DNA of 64,000 nt from Clostridia bacterium BRH_c25 (GCA_001515955.1 LOES01000167.1:7898-71897), one strand, 5' to 3'. Positions 26,310 through 34,789 are shown, counted from the first letter of the stretch. Made by a program: numbers and translations. The notes: generated by a model from the letters alone, not told the origin.

Positions 26310-28058
26310 TTACTCCTTTGTCTTAAGGTATTTATCCATCAGGCAACCGCCTTCAAGATATTTAGCAGTTACACACATCTTACAACGCTTACACTTGCTA
26401 TCACTGATGCGGTAGTCATCTCCTATAATTGAGATAGCACCAAATCTGCATAATGACTCACATTTTAAGCATTTGCGACAAGCGTTGAATTTTCTCACTT
26501 GGTAACCGACCATTCTTTGTAGATCATCATGCTTTGCAACATTCATTGTCTTAATTTTTACTGCATAATCATATCCGTCTTGTGAAAAGGGCTGAACAGA
26601 TAAAATCGGCACATTGGTTTTTATATCCAAGACAATGGTTTCGTTGATGAGCTTTCGTCCAAGTTCCTTAGTAACGTTGCCAAAAGGAATTAATAAATTT
26701 AAAAATGTATCATCAACTGGGCGATTAAGTTTATACACCTTTGCATTATTCTCAGTCGTGCAATTGGTAAACTTGATTTTGACATCCTCAGCCGCAGTTA
26801 TACCGTTACCACCCTGTCTAGCCTTCCATTTTCCGCTATCAACATAGACTTCCGCATCGGGTTTGCCGATTTTTACAGCAAAGTCAATCAGAAACTCTCG
26901 CCATTTCTTAGCCTGCTCAGGCATATAAATCCGAGACAAGAGTTGCGCTCTTTCATTGTTATTTGGGCAACACCAACAGCCCACACGGTCATAACCAAGT
27001 CTGTACGCATCGTTGAAGTCTATGCCTTCTCCCAAAATGTAGAGCCAGATATCAATATCCTTCCACAGAAAAATAGGTGAAGCCACTGTTTGGTTCTGTA
27101 TTTTTATTTTATCATTAACTGTCTTAATACCATCTTTATCTATCTTAATTGCAGCCTCAACACGATTATACTTACTCCGGCTTACCGACTCGTTTTTGCG
27201 AATACCATAAAAAGTTAAAATGTCCCGGTCACGATAAAGACTGCTCAGTACACGGGTAATGGGTCCTGTCTTAAACATAGAACAGCACCAACGAAGCATA
27301 CGAGCAGGAGGACCAATATCTTCACAAACCTCATAAAAATCTTGTTCCTTGTTTTTTGCTGTCTTAAATATCGCTTTAGGATTGTTTTCTCTAAACCTTT
27401 TAGCATATTCAATTGTCAAGGGGAATTCAAGGGTAGTATCGCCAAATATATGTACTAGGTTGGGATTACTCAGCGCTCGTACAGTTAAATCGGCAGTAAC
27501 GGTTGAATCTTTACCTCCCGAAAATGAAATCACGATATTTTCACTCGGATATGCTTTGGCAGTATCCCTGATAAACTCAGTAGCTTCATCGAAGATATAA
27601 TGCAGTCTTTCTGTATTGGCCTTAATAAACTTGTCTATGGTTTGATTGAAAAAGTCATAGTTATTTTGTTTTTTGTATTTTTCAAGCAGTTCTGCGATTT
27701 GATCGGGAGAACGCTTTTTATACGCACGGATAGGAATGATCTTTGATTCACCGTCAATGTAATAACGGTTATCTGCCGCCCAAACAGTTTTGTTTATATA
27801 ATCAAACGGTTTTGCAGTCAGTATTTCAATCAGCAATCGTTCTTCAGGGAATACCGGTCGCAGATCCGCGCACAAATAAGCGGTTTCTTTTTCACATAGT
27901 GGACAAATGTTTTTATCTATTCTGCTAGCTGATTTGACAATTGGTATCTTACAATCATTGCACCAATAAATAAAGATAGGAGCATCCTGTTCTGTAGCGG
28001 CGCCACAAAGCTCGCATATATTGCTATTTGTTTCTCTATTACAACTCTTGCACCACAA
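26310..28058 (-). CDS. sspD: SspD/DndC-like PP-loop sulfur transferase with zinc ribbon and ferredoxin domains
   Basis: The product is 582 residues and begins at a TTG preceded by GGGAGG (eight-base spacing). Residues about 1-65 are a zinc ribbon with four CxxC pairs (CKSCNR, CELC, CNDC, CPLC). Residues about 175-400 form a PAPS-reductase-type ATP pyrophosphatase with the PP-loop IVISFSGGKDSTVTA at about residue 178 and cysteine-containing RMLRWCCSMFK and RVGCWCCPNN. The last 55 residues carry a ferredoxin-like double cysteine set (CRKCLKCESLC and CKRCKMC) for iron-sulfur clusters. DndC and SspD activate the DNA backbone with ATP and pass on sulfur. It is the first gene of the nine-gene operon. 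Confidence 0.8.
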   Translation of the reverse strand: MWCKSCNRETNSNICELCGAATEQDAPIFIYWCNDCKIPIVKSASRIDKNICPLCEKETAYLCADLRPVFPEERLLIEILTAKPFDYINKTVWAADNRYYIDGESKIIPIRAYKKRSPDQIAELLEKYKKQNNYDFFNQTIDKFIKANTERLHYIFDEATEFIRDTAKAYPSENIVISFSGGKDSTVTADLTVRALSNPNLVHIFGDTTLEFPLTIEYAKRFRENNPKAIFKTAKNKEQDFYEVCEDIGPPARMLRWCCSMFKTGPITRVLSSLYRDRDILTFYGIRKNESVSRSKYNRVEAAIKIDKDGIKTVNDKIKIQNQTVASPIFLWKDIDIWLYILGEGIDFNDAYRLGYDRVGCWCCPNNNERAQLLSRIYMPEQAKKWREFLIDFAVKIGKPDAEVYVDSGKWKARQGGNGITAAEDVKIKFTNCTTENNAKVYKLNRPVDDTFLNLLIPFGNVTKELGRKLINETIVLDIKTNVPILSVQPFSQDGYDYAVKIKTMNVAKHDDLQRMVGYQVRKFNACRKCLKCESLCRFGAISIIGDDYRISDSKCKRCKMCVTAKYLEGGCLMDKYLKTKE

Positions 28059-28137
28059 AACTTACACCTCCCTTTACTACATCATAACATTTTTTATGTC
28101 CCAAAAACCGGACTGTGCTTTTATATTTAAAAAAAGA

Positions 28138-28347
28138 TTATTTTGATCTATAAAATTCAAGTAAATCTCCTACACTACATTCAAACAACGTGCATAATTT
28201 GCTCAGTGTTTCATAATCAATACGCTGCATTTTATCGTGATAAAGATTAGAAATTGTTGCTCTTGAAAGCCCTGTTTTCTCATAAACATCTTGTATGTTA
28301 TAACGATTTTGTCCCATTAGTGTTGACAACTTACAGCGAATAGCCAT
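28138..28347 (-). CDS. Small XRE-family regulator upstream of the defence operon
   Basis: The product is 69 residues, almost only a Cro/C1-type helix-turn-helix. The segment NIQDVYEKTGLSRATISNLY is the HTH, followed by the family's end LSKLCTLFECSVGDLLEFY. The start has GGGAGG upstream. It reads in the same direction as the SspD-like gene and ends 79 bases before it, so it can be the first gene of the same transcript. A palindrome overlaps its own promoter, which suggests autoregulation and control of the defence operon (inference). Confidence 0.8.
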   Translation of the reverse strand: MAIRCKLSTLMGQNRYNIQDVYEKTGLSRATISNLYHDKMQRIDYETLSKLCTLFECSVGDLLEFYRSK

Positions 28348-28376
28348 TCCAGCGCCTCCCTGTTATATTAATATTC

Positions 28377-28412
28377 ACTATACAGTGTAACATAATTTTA
28401 CCAATCGGTAAA
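28377..28412 (-). promoter_or_regulatory. Promoter and operator of the XRE regulator (and perhaps the defence operon)
   Basis: On the minus strand a -35 TTGGTA (28404-28399) and a -10 TATAGT (28382-28377) are separated by 16 bases. The -35 lies inside the perfect inverted repeat TTTACC-GATT-GGTAAA (28397-28412). A second short repeat, CACT-GTAT-AGTG, covers the -10. Both suit binding by the small XRE protein encoded just downstream. The rest of 28413-28549 shows no gene. Confidence 0.5.
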
Positions 28413-28549
28413 TATATATATGCTTATTTTTTTGTCATATCTAATCATTATAAACTTATATTAGTGCATTTTTATTTGAGGTGTTTGAGCTATAGGAGAT
28501 TACTTGGAATAATACCTAATTAATACACTAAAGCTATCATTTCATAAAT

Positions 28550-28613
28550 TCATATTAAAAAAACACCTATCTCAAAGCACATTTACTAAACACATGTGCC
28601 TTGAGATAGGTGT
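28550..28613 (-). terminator. Strong rho-independent terminator after the transfer operon
   Basis: Bases 28563-28613 form a hairpin: a 13-base arm pairs perfectly with its partner (ACACCTATCTCAA with TTGAGATAGGTGT), then one A-C mismatch, then six more pairs (GCACAT with ATGTGC) and an 11-base loop. On the minus strand a run of T follows (GTTTTTTTAAT). It lies 83 bases after the end of the RadC-like gene and separates the transfer region from the defence operon. Confidence 0.8.
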
Positions 28614-28695
28614 AATGAAAATTTTGTTGATATACTTTAATTTCTATTGCGGTACATTTACAGAATTTTTACTCTTCACCATTTTAATTTTATAA

Positions 28696-29394
28696 TTATC
28701 GACTATGTTGAAATCTTATCCCCTTTTCTTTTGCAGGCACAGCACCTAATACAATAGCATCATAATTTGCTGCACTTTTACACTGATTAGAAATATACCC
28801 TTTTTCCGCCATGGAAGTATAGTTTGTCCCAGCCACAATAATGTGATCCAAAACTTTAATTTCAATAGGATGAAATATATCAACCATTCTCTGGGTTAAA
28901 GTTTTATCTTCCTGAGAGAAATTTTGGCTTCCTCCAGGGTGGTTATGCGCTAAAATTACTGCATTACAATCACACGCAAGAGCATATTTTAATATTTCTC
29001 TCGGGTAAACCGCCGTCTGTCCAATACTCCCTTCTGACATGGTTTTTGTTTCAATTATGTTATTACCACTATCTAAAAATGCGACCATAAATCTTTCTTT
29101 ATCCTTCATACCACCTAAAAGAGCTAAAAAATATTGTCCTGATACACTTGACGAATTGAGCGTAATCTTATCATTGCTCTCGTGCACCTTTAAAATGTTA
29201 TACGAAGAAATGAACTCGTTGAGTAATCCTATCTTTTCAAGCTGCTTTTCATTTGGTTCCATAATGTGGGGATGTTCTAAGATGTTGAAAGGGTTATTGC
29301 TTTTTACATACTGCTGAACCTTCTTGTAGGACAGTCCTGTTAAATTTGTCAGCCCTTTTAAAAACTTTTCGGTATGCTGAATATCTTGCTTCAT
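28696..29394 (-). CDS. radC: RadC-like JAB/MPN-domain protein
   Basis: The product is 232 residues from the ATG at 29394, placed by the GGGGGG-AGG site in the end of the upstream gene; the stop and start are one base apart. The C-terminal half is a JAMM metalloprotease-like fold with VILAHNHPGGSQNFSQED at about residues 145-162, giving the HxHPxG...SxxD zinc motif. Despite the name, RadC proteins have no proven repair role. Many mobile elements carry them, often beside antirestriction genes. It is the last gene before the terminator. Confidence 0.85.
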   Translation of the reverse strand: MKQDIQHTEKFLKGLTNLTGLSYKKVQQYVKSNNPFNILEHPHIMEPNEKQLEKIGLLNEFISSYNILKVHESNDKITLNSSSVSGQYFLALLGGMKDKERFMVAFLDSGNNIIETKTMSEGSIGQTAVYPREILKYALACDCNAVILAHNHPGGSQNFSQEDKTLTQRMVDIFHPIEIKVLDHIIVAGTNYTSMAEKGYISNQCKSAANYDAIVLGAVPAKEKGIRFQHSR

Positions 29395-29395
29395 A

Positions 29396-29632
29396 TTATG
29401 CCTGCCCCCCTTCTTCATCAAATAAATCAATAATGGATTTTATACTTTTTAACTTCTCACAAGTCTCCATTGATAAATCCATTAATTCAAGATGCAGAAA
29501 AAAGTTTTTAATCCCCATACTTTGAACGCATCTATGAATTTGTTCTTTTGTATCAGCATCCAAGTCAATCAATTTATCCAGTAAATCCACACATTTTATA
29601 TATTCCGTATCTCTTAACTTATTTACATTCAT
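29396..29632 (-). CDS. Hypothetical small ICE protein
   Basis: The product is 78 residues, acidic and likely all-helical (KCVDLLDKLIDLDADTKEQI; CEKLKSIKSIIDLFDEEGG). I recognise no family. It lies between the CD1108-like gene and radC; its stop is separated from the radC start by one base, so the two are co-translated. In related elements this place is normally taken by DUF4315/DUF4366 genes, so the segment may have been acquired as a replacement. Confidence 0.55.
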   Translation of the reverse strand: MNVNKLRDTEYIKCVDLLDKLIDLDADTKEQIHRCVQSMGIKNFFLHLELMDLSMETCEKLKSIKSIIDLFDEEGGQA

Positions 29633-29663
29633 CTATATTCCCGCCTTTCCCTGTAATCCTCTA

Positions 29664-31310
29664 CTAACTGCCAATTAGCTGCATAAATAACTGCTGATAT
29701 TCATCCTGCATTAGCTCATTTAGCATGCTAACCTGTTCAGTACTGAAATCATATTCATCGATGATGTCAGCATGAGTTTTGGATGTCACATCTATATGTA
29801 GGATGGTTTCAGTAGTTGTAATGGTCTCCTCAATTTCTTTACCGTCCTTATCAGTAGTGGTTATGGTTTCCTCATGTTCAATCGTTTCTATCCAATAGTC
29901 AATCGGATTCATATCCCAAAAGGTATCCCGTAATATACTTACCTTTATATCATCAAGAGTTGCTACATCCATGCCGTTTTCAGGATCGACAGTCGTCTTG
30001 ACAGCATAAACCGGCAGTACCTCCCTCCAGTTACTGACATTATTGATGCTTCCATTTCCGGATACCTCCAAGGTATCATGTGGATTATCTATCTGTATCT
30101 GCTCAATTTTTTCATAGAATTCTTCATTAAGCTGACTGACAACTTCCGTCATAGTTGGCGTGTTCTTGCCAGAGCTTTCATTAGAAAAGAATACGCCAAA
30201 CACAGATCCCAGTAAAAGTCCGGCAAGACATATTACAAGAATGATAACAAGCGCTATCCAACCACCTGCAGCAATTAAAGCACTCAATCCCTTAGCTGCT
30301 ACAATGATAGCCTTAATGGCAGCCACCATTGCTTTTACTGCCATCTTTGTCGATGTTACCGTAGCCCTAGCAGCTAATCTTGCTGCCTGTGCCGCCCTTC
30401 GTGCAGCTTGAGCAGTCTTAGCAGCAGTATTTGCTGCTGTCCGCGAGGTTTTAACAACAGTCTTAGCAGTACGCTGAGCTGTTTTCACTGACTTATGCGA
30501 TTTTTTAACTGTTCCTTTAGTAGCCTGCTTTATGGTTTTTGCACCAGTTTTAACAGATTGCTTTATGGTATCTCCAGTTTTTCTGGAACTATTGATAACC
30601 TGTGCTGCCCTTTTTTCACCCATTGGTGGAAAGATATTTTTAGGAGCTTTTGTAGTGAAGTGTGAGAATGTCTGACTCGTCTTTGGTTGGATAATATTCT
30701 TATTTTGTGTTCGCATCTTAAGCTTTTGAAAAGTTATCTGGTTTGCTGTGTTTTTAACAAACCTCCGCTTTCCCAATTCGCTTGACTTTGATAAAGTGAG
30801 TTTTCTCTTTTTTATTTTCTCTACTCTTGATTGGACGGCATTCTGTCTGGTTTTTTGTTTTGCAACATTTTGAGAAACCTTTTGCTTCGCTGTTTCCTTT
30901 CCTTTTTCCGTGGTAGCGTCCTGCCGTGCTGTCTGCTTTGTTTTAGTCTTAGTAACATTCTCTTTCACTGTTGCCTTCGCTTCATTTTTTGAAGGTTGAT
31001 CTATACTCTCTCCATTTTGAATGTCCATATGCTGAGTATCTGTATCCAACACACGGCTTTCCTTAATTTTTTCAACCGCCTTTTTTCCGTAGTTTTCTGC
31101 GGCATATCCTCCATTACGAATAATGGTTTCTGCACCTTCTTGAATGCTATTTCCAGCATAGTCTACATAGTTCCCATCATCGTCATGTCCAAGTTGTTCA
31201 GACTGCTCTTTAGTACGGATATATGCGTTTTTTGCTCTTCGGGATACATCAGTTGCCTTATCTAGCATTTTAATATCCTTCTTAGTTTGTTTAGTCTTGA
31301 TTTCTTTCAC
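29664..31310 (-). CDS. CD1108-like mobile element membrane protein, apparently without its C-terminal hydrolase
   Basis: The product is 548 residues from a GTG at 31310 with GGAGG upstream. The start MKEIKTKQTKKDIKMLDKAT and the segment AKNAYIRTKEQ are typical of the CD1108 family of Tn1549-like conjugative elements. Residues about 60-300 are a Lys/Thr/Ala-rich low-complexity region. One strong membrane helix lies at about residues 345-372 (WIALVIILVICLAGLLLGSV). The extracellular part begins as usual but stops at LFMQLIGS. In the family as I know it, a CHAP or NlpC/P60 cell-wall hydrolase domain follows there. The protein would anchor the transfer machine at the wall. Confidence 0.7.
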   Translation of the reverse strand: MKEIKTKQTKKDIKMLDKATDVSRRAKNAYIRTKEQSEQLGHDDDGNYVDYAGNSIQEGAETIIRNGGYAAENYGKKAVEKIKESRVLDTDTQHMDIQNGESIDQPSKNEAKATVKENVTKTKTKQTARQDATTEKGKETAKQKVSQNVAKQKTRQNAVQSRVEKIKKRKLTLSKSSELGKRRFVKNTANQITFQKLKMRTQNKNIIQPKTSQTFSHFTTKAPKNIFPPMGEKRAAQVINSSRKTGDTIKQSVKTGAKTIKQATKGTVKKSHKSVKTAQRTAKTVVKTSRTAANTAAKTAQAARRAAQAARLAARATVTSTKMAVKAMVAAIKAIIVAAKGLSALIAAGGWIALVIILVICLAGLLLGSVFGVFFSNESSGKNTPTMTEVVSQLNEEFYEKIEQIQIDNPHDTLEVSGNGSINNVSNWREVLPVYAVKTTVDPENGMDVATLDDIKVSILRDTFWDMNPIDYWIETIEHEETITTTDKDGKEIEETITTTETILHIDVTSKTHADIIDEYDFSTEQVSMLNELMQDEYQQLFMQLIGS

Positions 31311-31357
31311 CTCCCACACCTCCTCCCATAGTTTTTGCTAATATTCTACAGCAAACT

Positions 31358-31765
31358 TTAGCGTTCTTTCCCTTCAGACAAAAACAATGGACGTTGTAAA
31401 CTCCTACAATATTCAGGATAGCGTAATCGGATTGCTTCGAAAAAGTATGGAGCAAAACCACAGTCAAACAACTGATAAGGTGCAGAATACTGTTCTTTCC
31501 CTTCCTCCGTCCAACCGTTCCAGAGGTTAAATGCAAAGCGACATAGACGCCGTGTGCTGCCTGTCTGCCATGCACATGAAATTCCTTCAGGTTTAATGCA
31601 GTCATCCTTAAAGTCAAACAATGTACGAATATTGCGCCTTGTTTCCGCACTAATTCCCATTGCATAGAAGAATGCCTTGTGATATGAATCATCATTACGG
31701 ATTGTGACAAGCATATCATTATAAAAAGCCTTATGCTCTTTATTTGCAAACTTAATATTCTCCAA
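31358..31765 (-). CDS. DUF6075 family ICE protein
   Basis: The product is 135 residues and starts at a TTG with AGGAGG upstream. The sequence (NKEHKAFYNDML, CAWQTGSTRRLCRFAFNLWN, YSAPYQLFDCGFAPYFFEAI) matches the DUF6075 proteins found beside virB4 in Clostridial conjugative elements. Its function is unknown, and no signal or membrane segment is seen. It lies 79 bases after virB4. An overlapping open frame at 31291-31749 is a shadow. Confidence 0.75.
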   Translation of the reverse strand: MENIKFANKEHKAFYNDMLVTIRNDDSYHKAFFYAMGISAETRRNIRTLFDFKDDCIKPEGISCAWQTGSTRRLCRFAFNLWNGWTEEGKEQYSAPYQLFDCGFAPYFFEAIRLRYPEYCRSLQRPLFLSEGKER

Positions 31766-31844
31766 TCTATTCTCCTCCTAGCTTGATGAGAGGTTAATTA
31801 ACAAGACGATTAGCCCCTCACGATTAATAAATCATGCAATATTT

Positions 31845-34172
31845 CTATTTCTCACCCGGTTTTGTACTCATCAGGCGGTAGAGCTTTGTATTACGTGGAA
31901 ATTGGTCAGTGAAAGGAACAAGAGAACTTCCTACCTTAATAAGTCCATTCCCTGCATCTACATTGGTAATATAGGAAAGTTGAAGGTCGGAAATGTTAAG
32001 TAGTTTGGCAAGTTCCATACGGTCGGTACTGGCCTGATTGAGCATGACGATAAATTCTGAATTTGCCAGCATAGTACGGGCGGTATGGCTCTGTAAAAGA
32101 TCGTCCACGTTCTGCGTAATACCCGTACAAAAAGCACCATACTTTCTTACTCGCTTCCACAGTGTAAATAAAAAGTTAGCGCTGTACTCATGCTGGAAAA
32201 GCAGATATATTTCATCGATTATAATAAATGTGTTCTTCCCTTTTGCCCGGTTCTGTGTGATTCGATTTAAAATACTATCAAGTACCACCAGCATACCGAT
32301 TGGTAGAAGCTGCTTGCCAAGATCAAGTATGTCATAGCAGATAAGTCGGTTATTTACATCCACATTGGTCGGCATTGCAAAGGTATTGAGACTGCCGCTG
32401 GTAAACAACTCAATAGCCAGCGCAATTTCCTGTGCTTCCGCTTCTTCCTGTTTTAACAGCTCAGCATGAAAATCCTGTAATGTAGGTGGAGTTTCTTTGA
32501 AATTACTTTGTAGATATTTTCTGTACACACTGGCAGTACAGCGGTCAATCAGAGATTTCTGTTTTGCACCCAAATTATGTCCGCCAATCAGCTGTTCGCA
32601 AAGTGATAGTACGAATTCCGACTTTAGTATGACAGGGTTTACACCATCTCCATAATCCTTATTCATATCCATAGCATTGATGTGGTTTTGAGATGTGGCA
32701 GATATGTGAATGATTTCACCCCCCATTGCCTTAACAAGTGATGAATATTCACGCTCCGGGTCTATAAGGATAACATCATCATCACTGGAAAGCATTTGAT
32801 TGACGATCTCACGTTTGGCGGTGAAACTCTTACCGGAGCCGGAAACACCGAGGATAAAGGAATTTCCATTAAGCAAATGTTTACGGTTGGCAATAATCAT
32901 ATTTTTACTAATAACATTCTGTCCATAATAGATGCCGCCGCAGTGAGCTATCTCCTGTGCCCGAAAGGGTATAAACACTGCTGTGCTTTCTGTTGTCAGT
33001 GTCCGAATAGCATCAATTTTCCGCAGCCCATATGGCAGTACTGTATTTAGACCGTCCATCTGCTGAAAAGTCAGGGTAGAGAATTGACACAGGTGCTTTC
33101 GTGCTGTAGTAAGCAGTGTTTCTGTATCGCTGTCAAGCTGCTCCTTACTGTCTGCTACATGGACCATTGTGAGAACGGCAAACATCATCCTCTGGTCACG
33201 AGTGGTCAGGTCGTCGAGGAATTCCTTGCTTTCCTTACGCTGTTGCTCCATATCGTAGGGAACAACTGCTGAAAAATTGTTACTTTGATTTTGCCGCCTT
33301 TGCCAGTTTGTTATATTGGTTTCAACACCTAAGAGACGGCTTTCCACTTCCCTCACGGCTTCATCTGTGGGAATTGGGATAATATCAAGTGATAACATCA
33401 TATTACGATTTAGGTCACACAGCTCGGACACCATGCTGTCCTTGATATAGCTGGCAAATTCCCTCAGAAAGATAACACGTCCATATTTACTGCCCATGCG
33501 AAAATGACCTTTTTCAAACTCAAAGGTATCGGGACAGATATAGTCCTTGAAATCGTGTCCTTTTTTCATGGTGTCAGACAAGTCAAAATGAAAATCTGTT
33601 TCCTCACCGGCACGAAAAAAGTCATGCAGGATTCTAAGTCGGTCTGTTGCATCTAATTCTGTACATTTAGAGCCTAAGTGGGAAAAGTGGGTAATCAGGT
33701 CAGTGCCAATGCGAGAAAAGTAGTTCCGTGCTTCCTCAATATTCTTTTTAACCACTGACACAGTTACATATTTATCCTGTATAATACTATTTGCACCGGT
33801 TGCTTTATCTAAAAGCATTTGGTTGTATTCCCGCCGGTATTCATCCAGCCTGTCATTTCTTAAAGGGATTAGAATAGAACTTTCAAAATCAGCTTTGTTT
33901 AAGCGACGGTTATTGATGGTAATTTTGGTGGTAGCCCCACTGTCAAAGGAATTGAGTAATTCCGAGTAGGATAAAAACATTGCCTCTTTATCTTCTTTGG
34001 AGGCCACTGCATAATTGATATCCTCAAATCGATAGGATTTAGAAAACTTATTGCCCACACAAAAAATCCCATCCGGCCAAAGAATGCGAATGGGAATAGC
34101 CTGTTGAACACCTTTAGGGACAACAAAGCGTTCTTTATCCTGCTTCATGATTTTTTGCAGGGTCTTAATCAT
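31845..34172 (-). CDS. virB4: VirB4-like conjugation ATPase
   Basis: The product is 775 residues. Walker A is FILGVSGSGKSFTAKREI at about residue 442 and Walker B NTFIIIDEIYLLF at about residue 650, with the following FLFTLWKRVRKYGAFCTGIT typical of VirB4/TraE-type ATPases. These enzymes sit at the inner face of the membrane and power the type IV secretion channel. It matches the CD1110 protein of the Tn1549-like elements. The start overlaps the end of prgI by eight bases. Confidence 0.92.
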   Translation of the reverse strand: MIKTLQKIMKQDKERFVVPKGVQQAIPIRILWPDGIFCVGNKFSKSYRFEDINYAVASKEDKEAMFLSYSELLNSFDSGATTKITINNRRLNKADFESSILIPLRNDRLDEYRREYNQMLLDKATGANSIIQDKYVTVSVVKKNIEEARNYFSRIGTDLITHFSHLGSKCTELDATDRLRILHDFFRAGEETDFHFDLSDTMKKGHDFKDYICPDTFEFEKGHFRMGSKYGRVIFLREFASYIKDSMVSELCDLNRNMMLSLDIIPIPTDEAVREVESRLLGVETNITNWQRRQNQSNNFSAVVPYDMEQQRKESKEFLDDLTTRDQRMMFAVLTMVHVADSKEQLDSDTETLLTTARKHLCQFSTLTFQQMDGLNTVLPYGLRKIDAIRTLTTESTAVFIPFRAQEIAHCGGIYYGQNVISKNMIIANRKHLLNGNSFILGVSGSGKSFTAKREIVNQMLSSDDDVILIDPEREYSSLVKAMGGEIIHISATSQNHINAMDMNKDYGDGVNPVILKSEFVLSLCEQLIGGHNLGAKQKSLIDRCTASVYRKYLQSNFKETPPTLQDFHAELLKQEEAEAQEIALAIELFTSGSLNTFAMPTNVDVNNRLICYDILDLGKQLLPIGMLVVLDSILNRITQNRAKGKNTFIIIDEIYLLFQHEYSANFLFTLWKRVRKYGAFCTGITQNVDDLLQSHTARTMLANSEFIVMLNQASTDRMELAKLLNISDLQLSYITNVDAGNGLIKVGSSLVPFTDQFPRNTKLYRLMSTKPGEK

Positions 34173-34536
34173 GGCGTTTCAATTCCTCCTTTTCATGATT
34201 TGCAATAATGTTTTTGAGCGCTTCATAATAAATGTTGGTTGGGTAAAAACAGAGCTTTTTAGGCATTAGAAATTCTGATTTGATATATGCCAATAAAAAT
34301 TGCTCCGCTGTCATGCCGTGGTATTTGATAAAGCCGAGAGCTGCAAAAGGTGAAGCTCCTAATATACACATCCAACTGACCGTTTCTGTGCCTAATAAAT
34401 TCCGTAAGCCAAAGTAGATTCCTATGGCTACACCAACTGCAAAGACAGAAAAAATGAACTGCCGCATAGACAGTCCAAAAAATAAACTTTCTGTATAATC
34501 CCGAATTTCACGATTAATTTTAACTTCCAAAATCAA
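34165..34536 (-). CDS. PrgI family membrane protein (VirB3-like)
   Basis: The product is 123 residues, beginning at a TTG just after GGAGG. It shows the PrgI plan: a cytoplasmic start VKINREIRDYTESLFFGLS, two closely spaced membrane helices (FIFSVFAVGVAIGIYFGL; VSWMCILGASPFAALGFI) and a cytoplasmic tail. PrgI-type proteins are part of the channel in Gram-positive type IV secretion and are encoded directly before virB4, as here. Confidence 0.85.
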   Translation of the reverse strand: MILEVKINREIRDYTESLFFGLSMRQFIFSVFAVGVAIGIYFGLRNLLGTETVSWMCILGASPFAALGFIKYHGMTAEQFLLAYIKSEFLMPKKLCFYPTNIYYEALKNIIANHEKEELKRHD

Positions 34537-34552
34537 ATCACCTCCACATAAA

Positions 34553-34579
34553 AATAACGCCTCACACTGAAGCGTTATT
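34553..34579 (-). terminator. Hairpin between the Spo0E-like gene and prgI
   Basis: AATAACGC (34553-34560) pairs perfectly with GCGTTATT (34572-34579) across an 11-base loop. On the minus strand it is followed by TTTTAT. The weak T-run and its place just before the prgI ribosome site suggest a partial terminator or attenuator inside the transfer operon. Confidence 0.45.
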
Positions 34580-34591
34580 AGATTGCTTATT

Positions 34592-34789
34592 TTATCGTTC
34601 CTGTTTATTTTTTTTATTCTTTTCTTTTTCTCTTTGTACCTTAGCTACCAATACATCAACTTTACGGTTCTGCGCAATAACTGCCTCGTCCTGTGTAATC
34701 GGAATTCCATTCTTAAAAGCTTCATCTATAAGCATGTTAAGTCTTTCCTTCTCCTTCTCCAGCTCTTTACTGTAATTCACCTGTTTCAA
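34592..34789 (-). CDS. Spo0E-like small protein
   Basis: The product is 65 residues and highly charged. The segment KERLNMLIDEAFKNG followed by AQNRKVDVLVAKVQ recalls the two-helix Spo0E family, whose S-x-x-LD-x-LI core removes phosphate from Spo0A and so delays sporulation. The serine is replaced by Ala-Gln and the usual Leu by Val, so activity is uncertain. Its upstream region holds three operators shared with the divergent XRE gene, so the two are probably controlled together. Confidence 0.5.
   Translation of the reverse strand: MKQVNYSKELEKEKERLNMLIDEAFKNGIPITQDEAVIAQNRKVDVLVAKVQREKEKNKKNKQER

Noticed and set aside
7064..28058. A BREX system, suggested by the BrxC-like ATPases.
   Set aside because: No PglZ phosphatase, PglX methylase, BrxA, BrxB or BrxL was seen; the PP-loop enzyme, desulfurase and DUF4007 protein fit phosphorothioation instead.
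7064..28058. A classical DndABCDE system.
   Set aside because: No DndB, DndD (SMC-like) or DndE (small RHH) gene is present; the modification genes fit SspABCD better.
31291..31749. A minus-strand open frame of 152 codons overlapping the DUF6075 gene.
   Set aside because: The DUF6075 frame has a ribosome site and family sequence; the other frame has odd Cys/His-rich composition.
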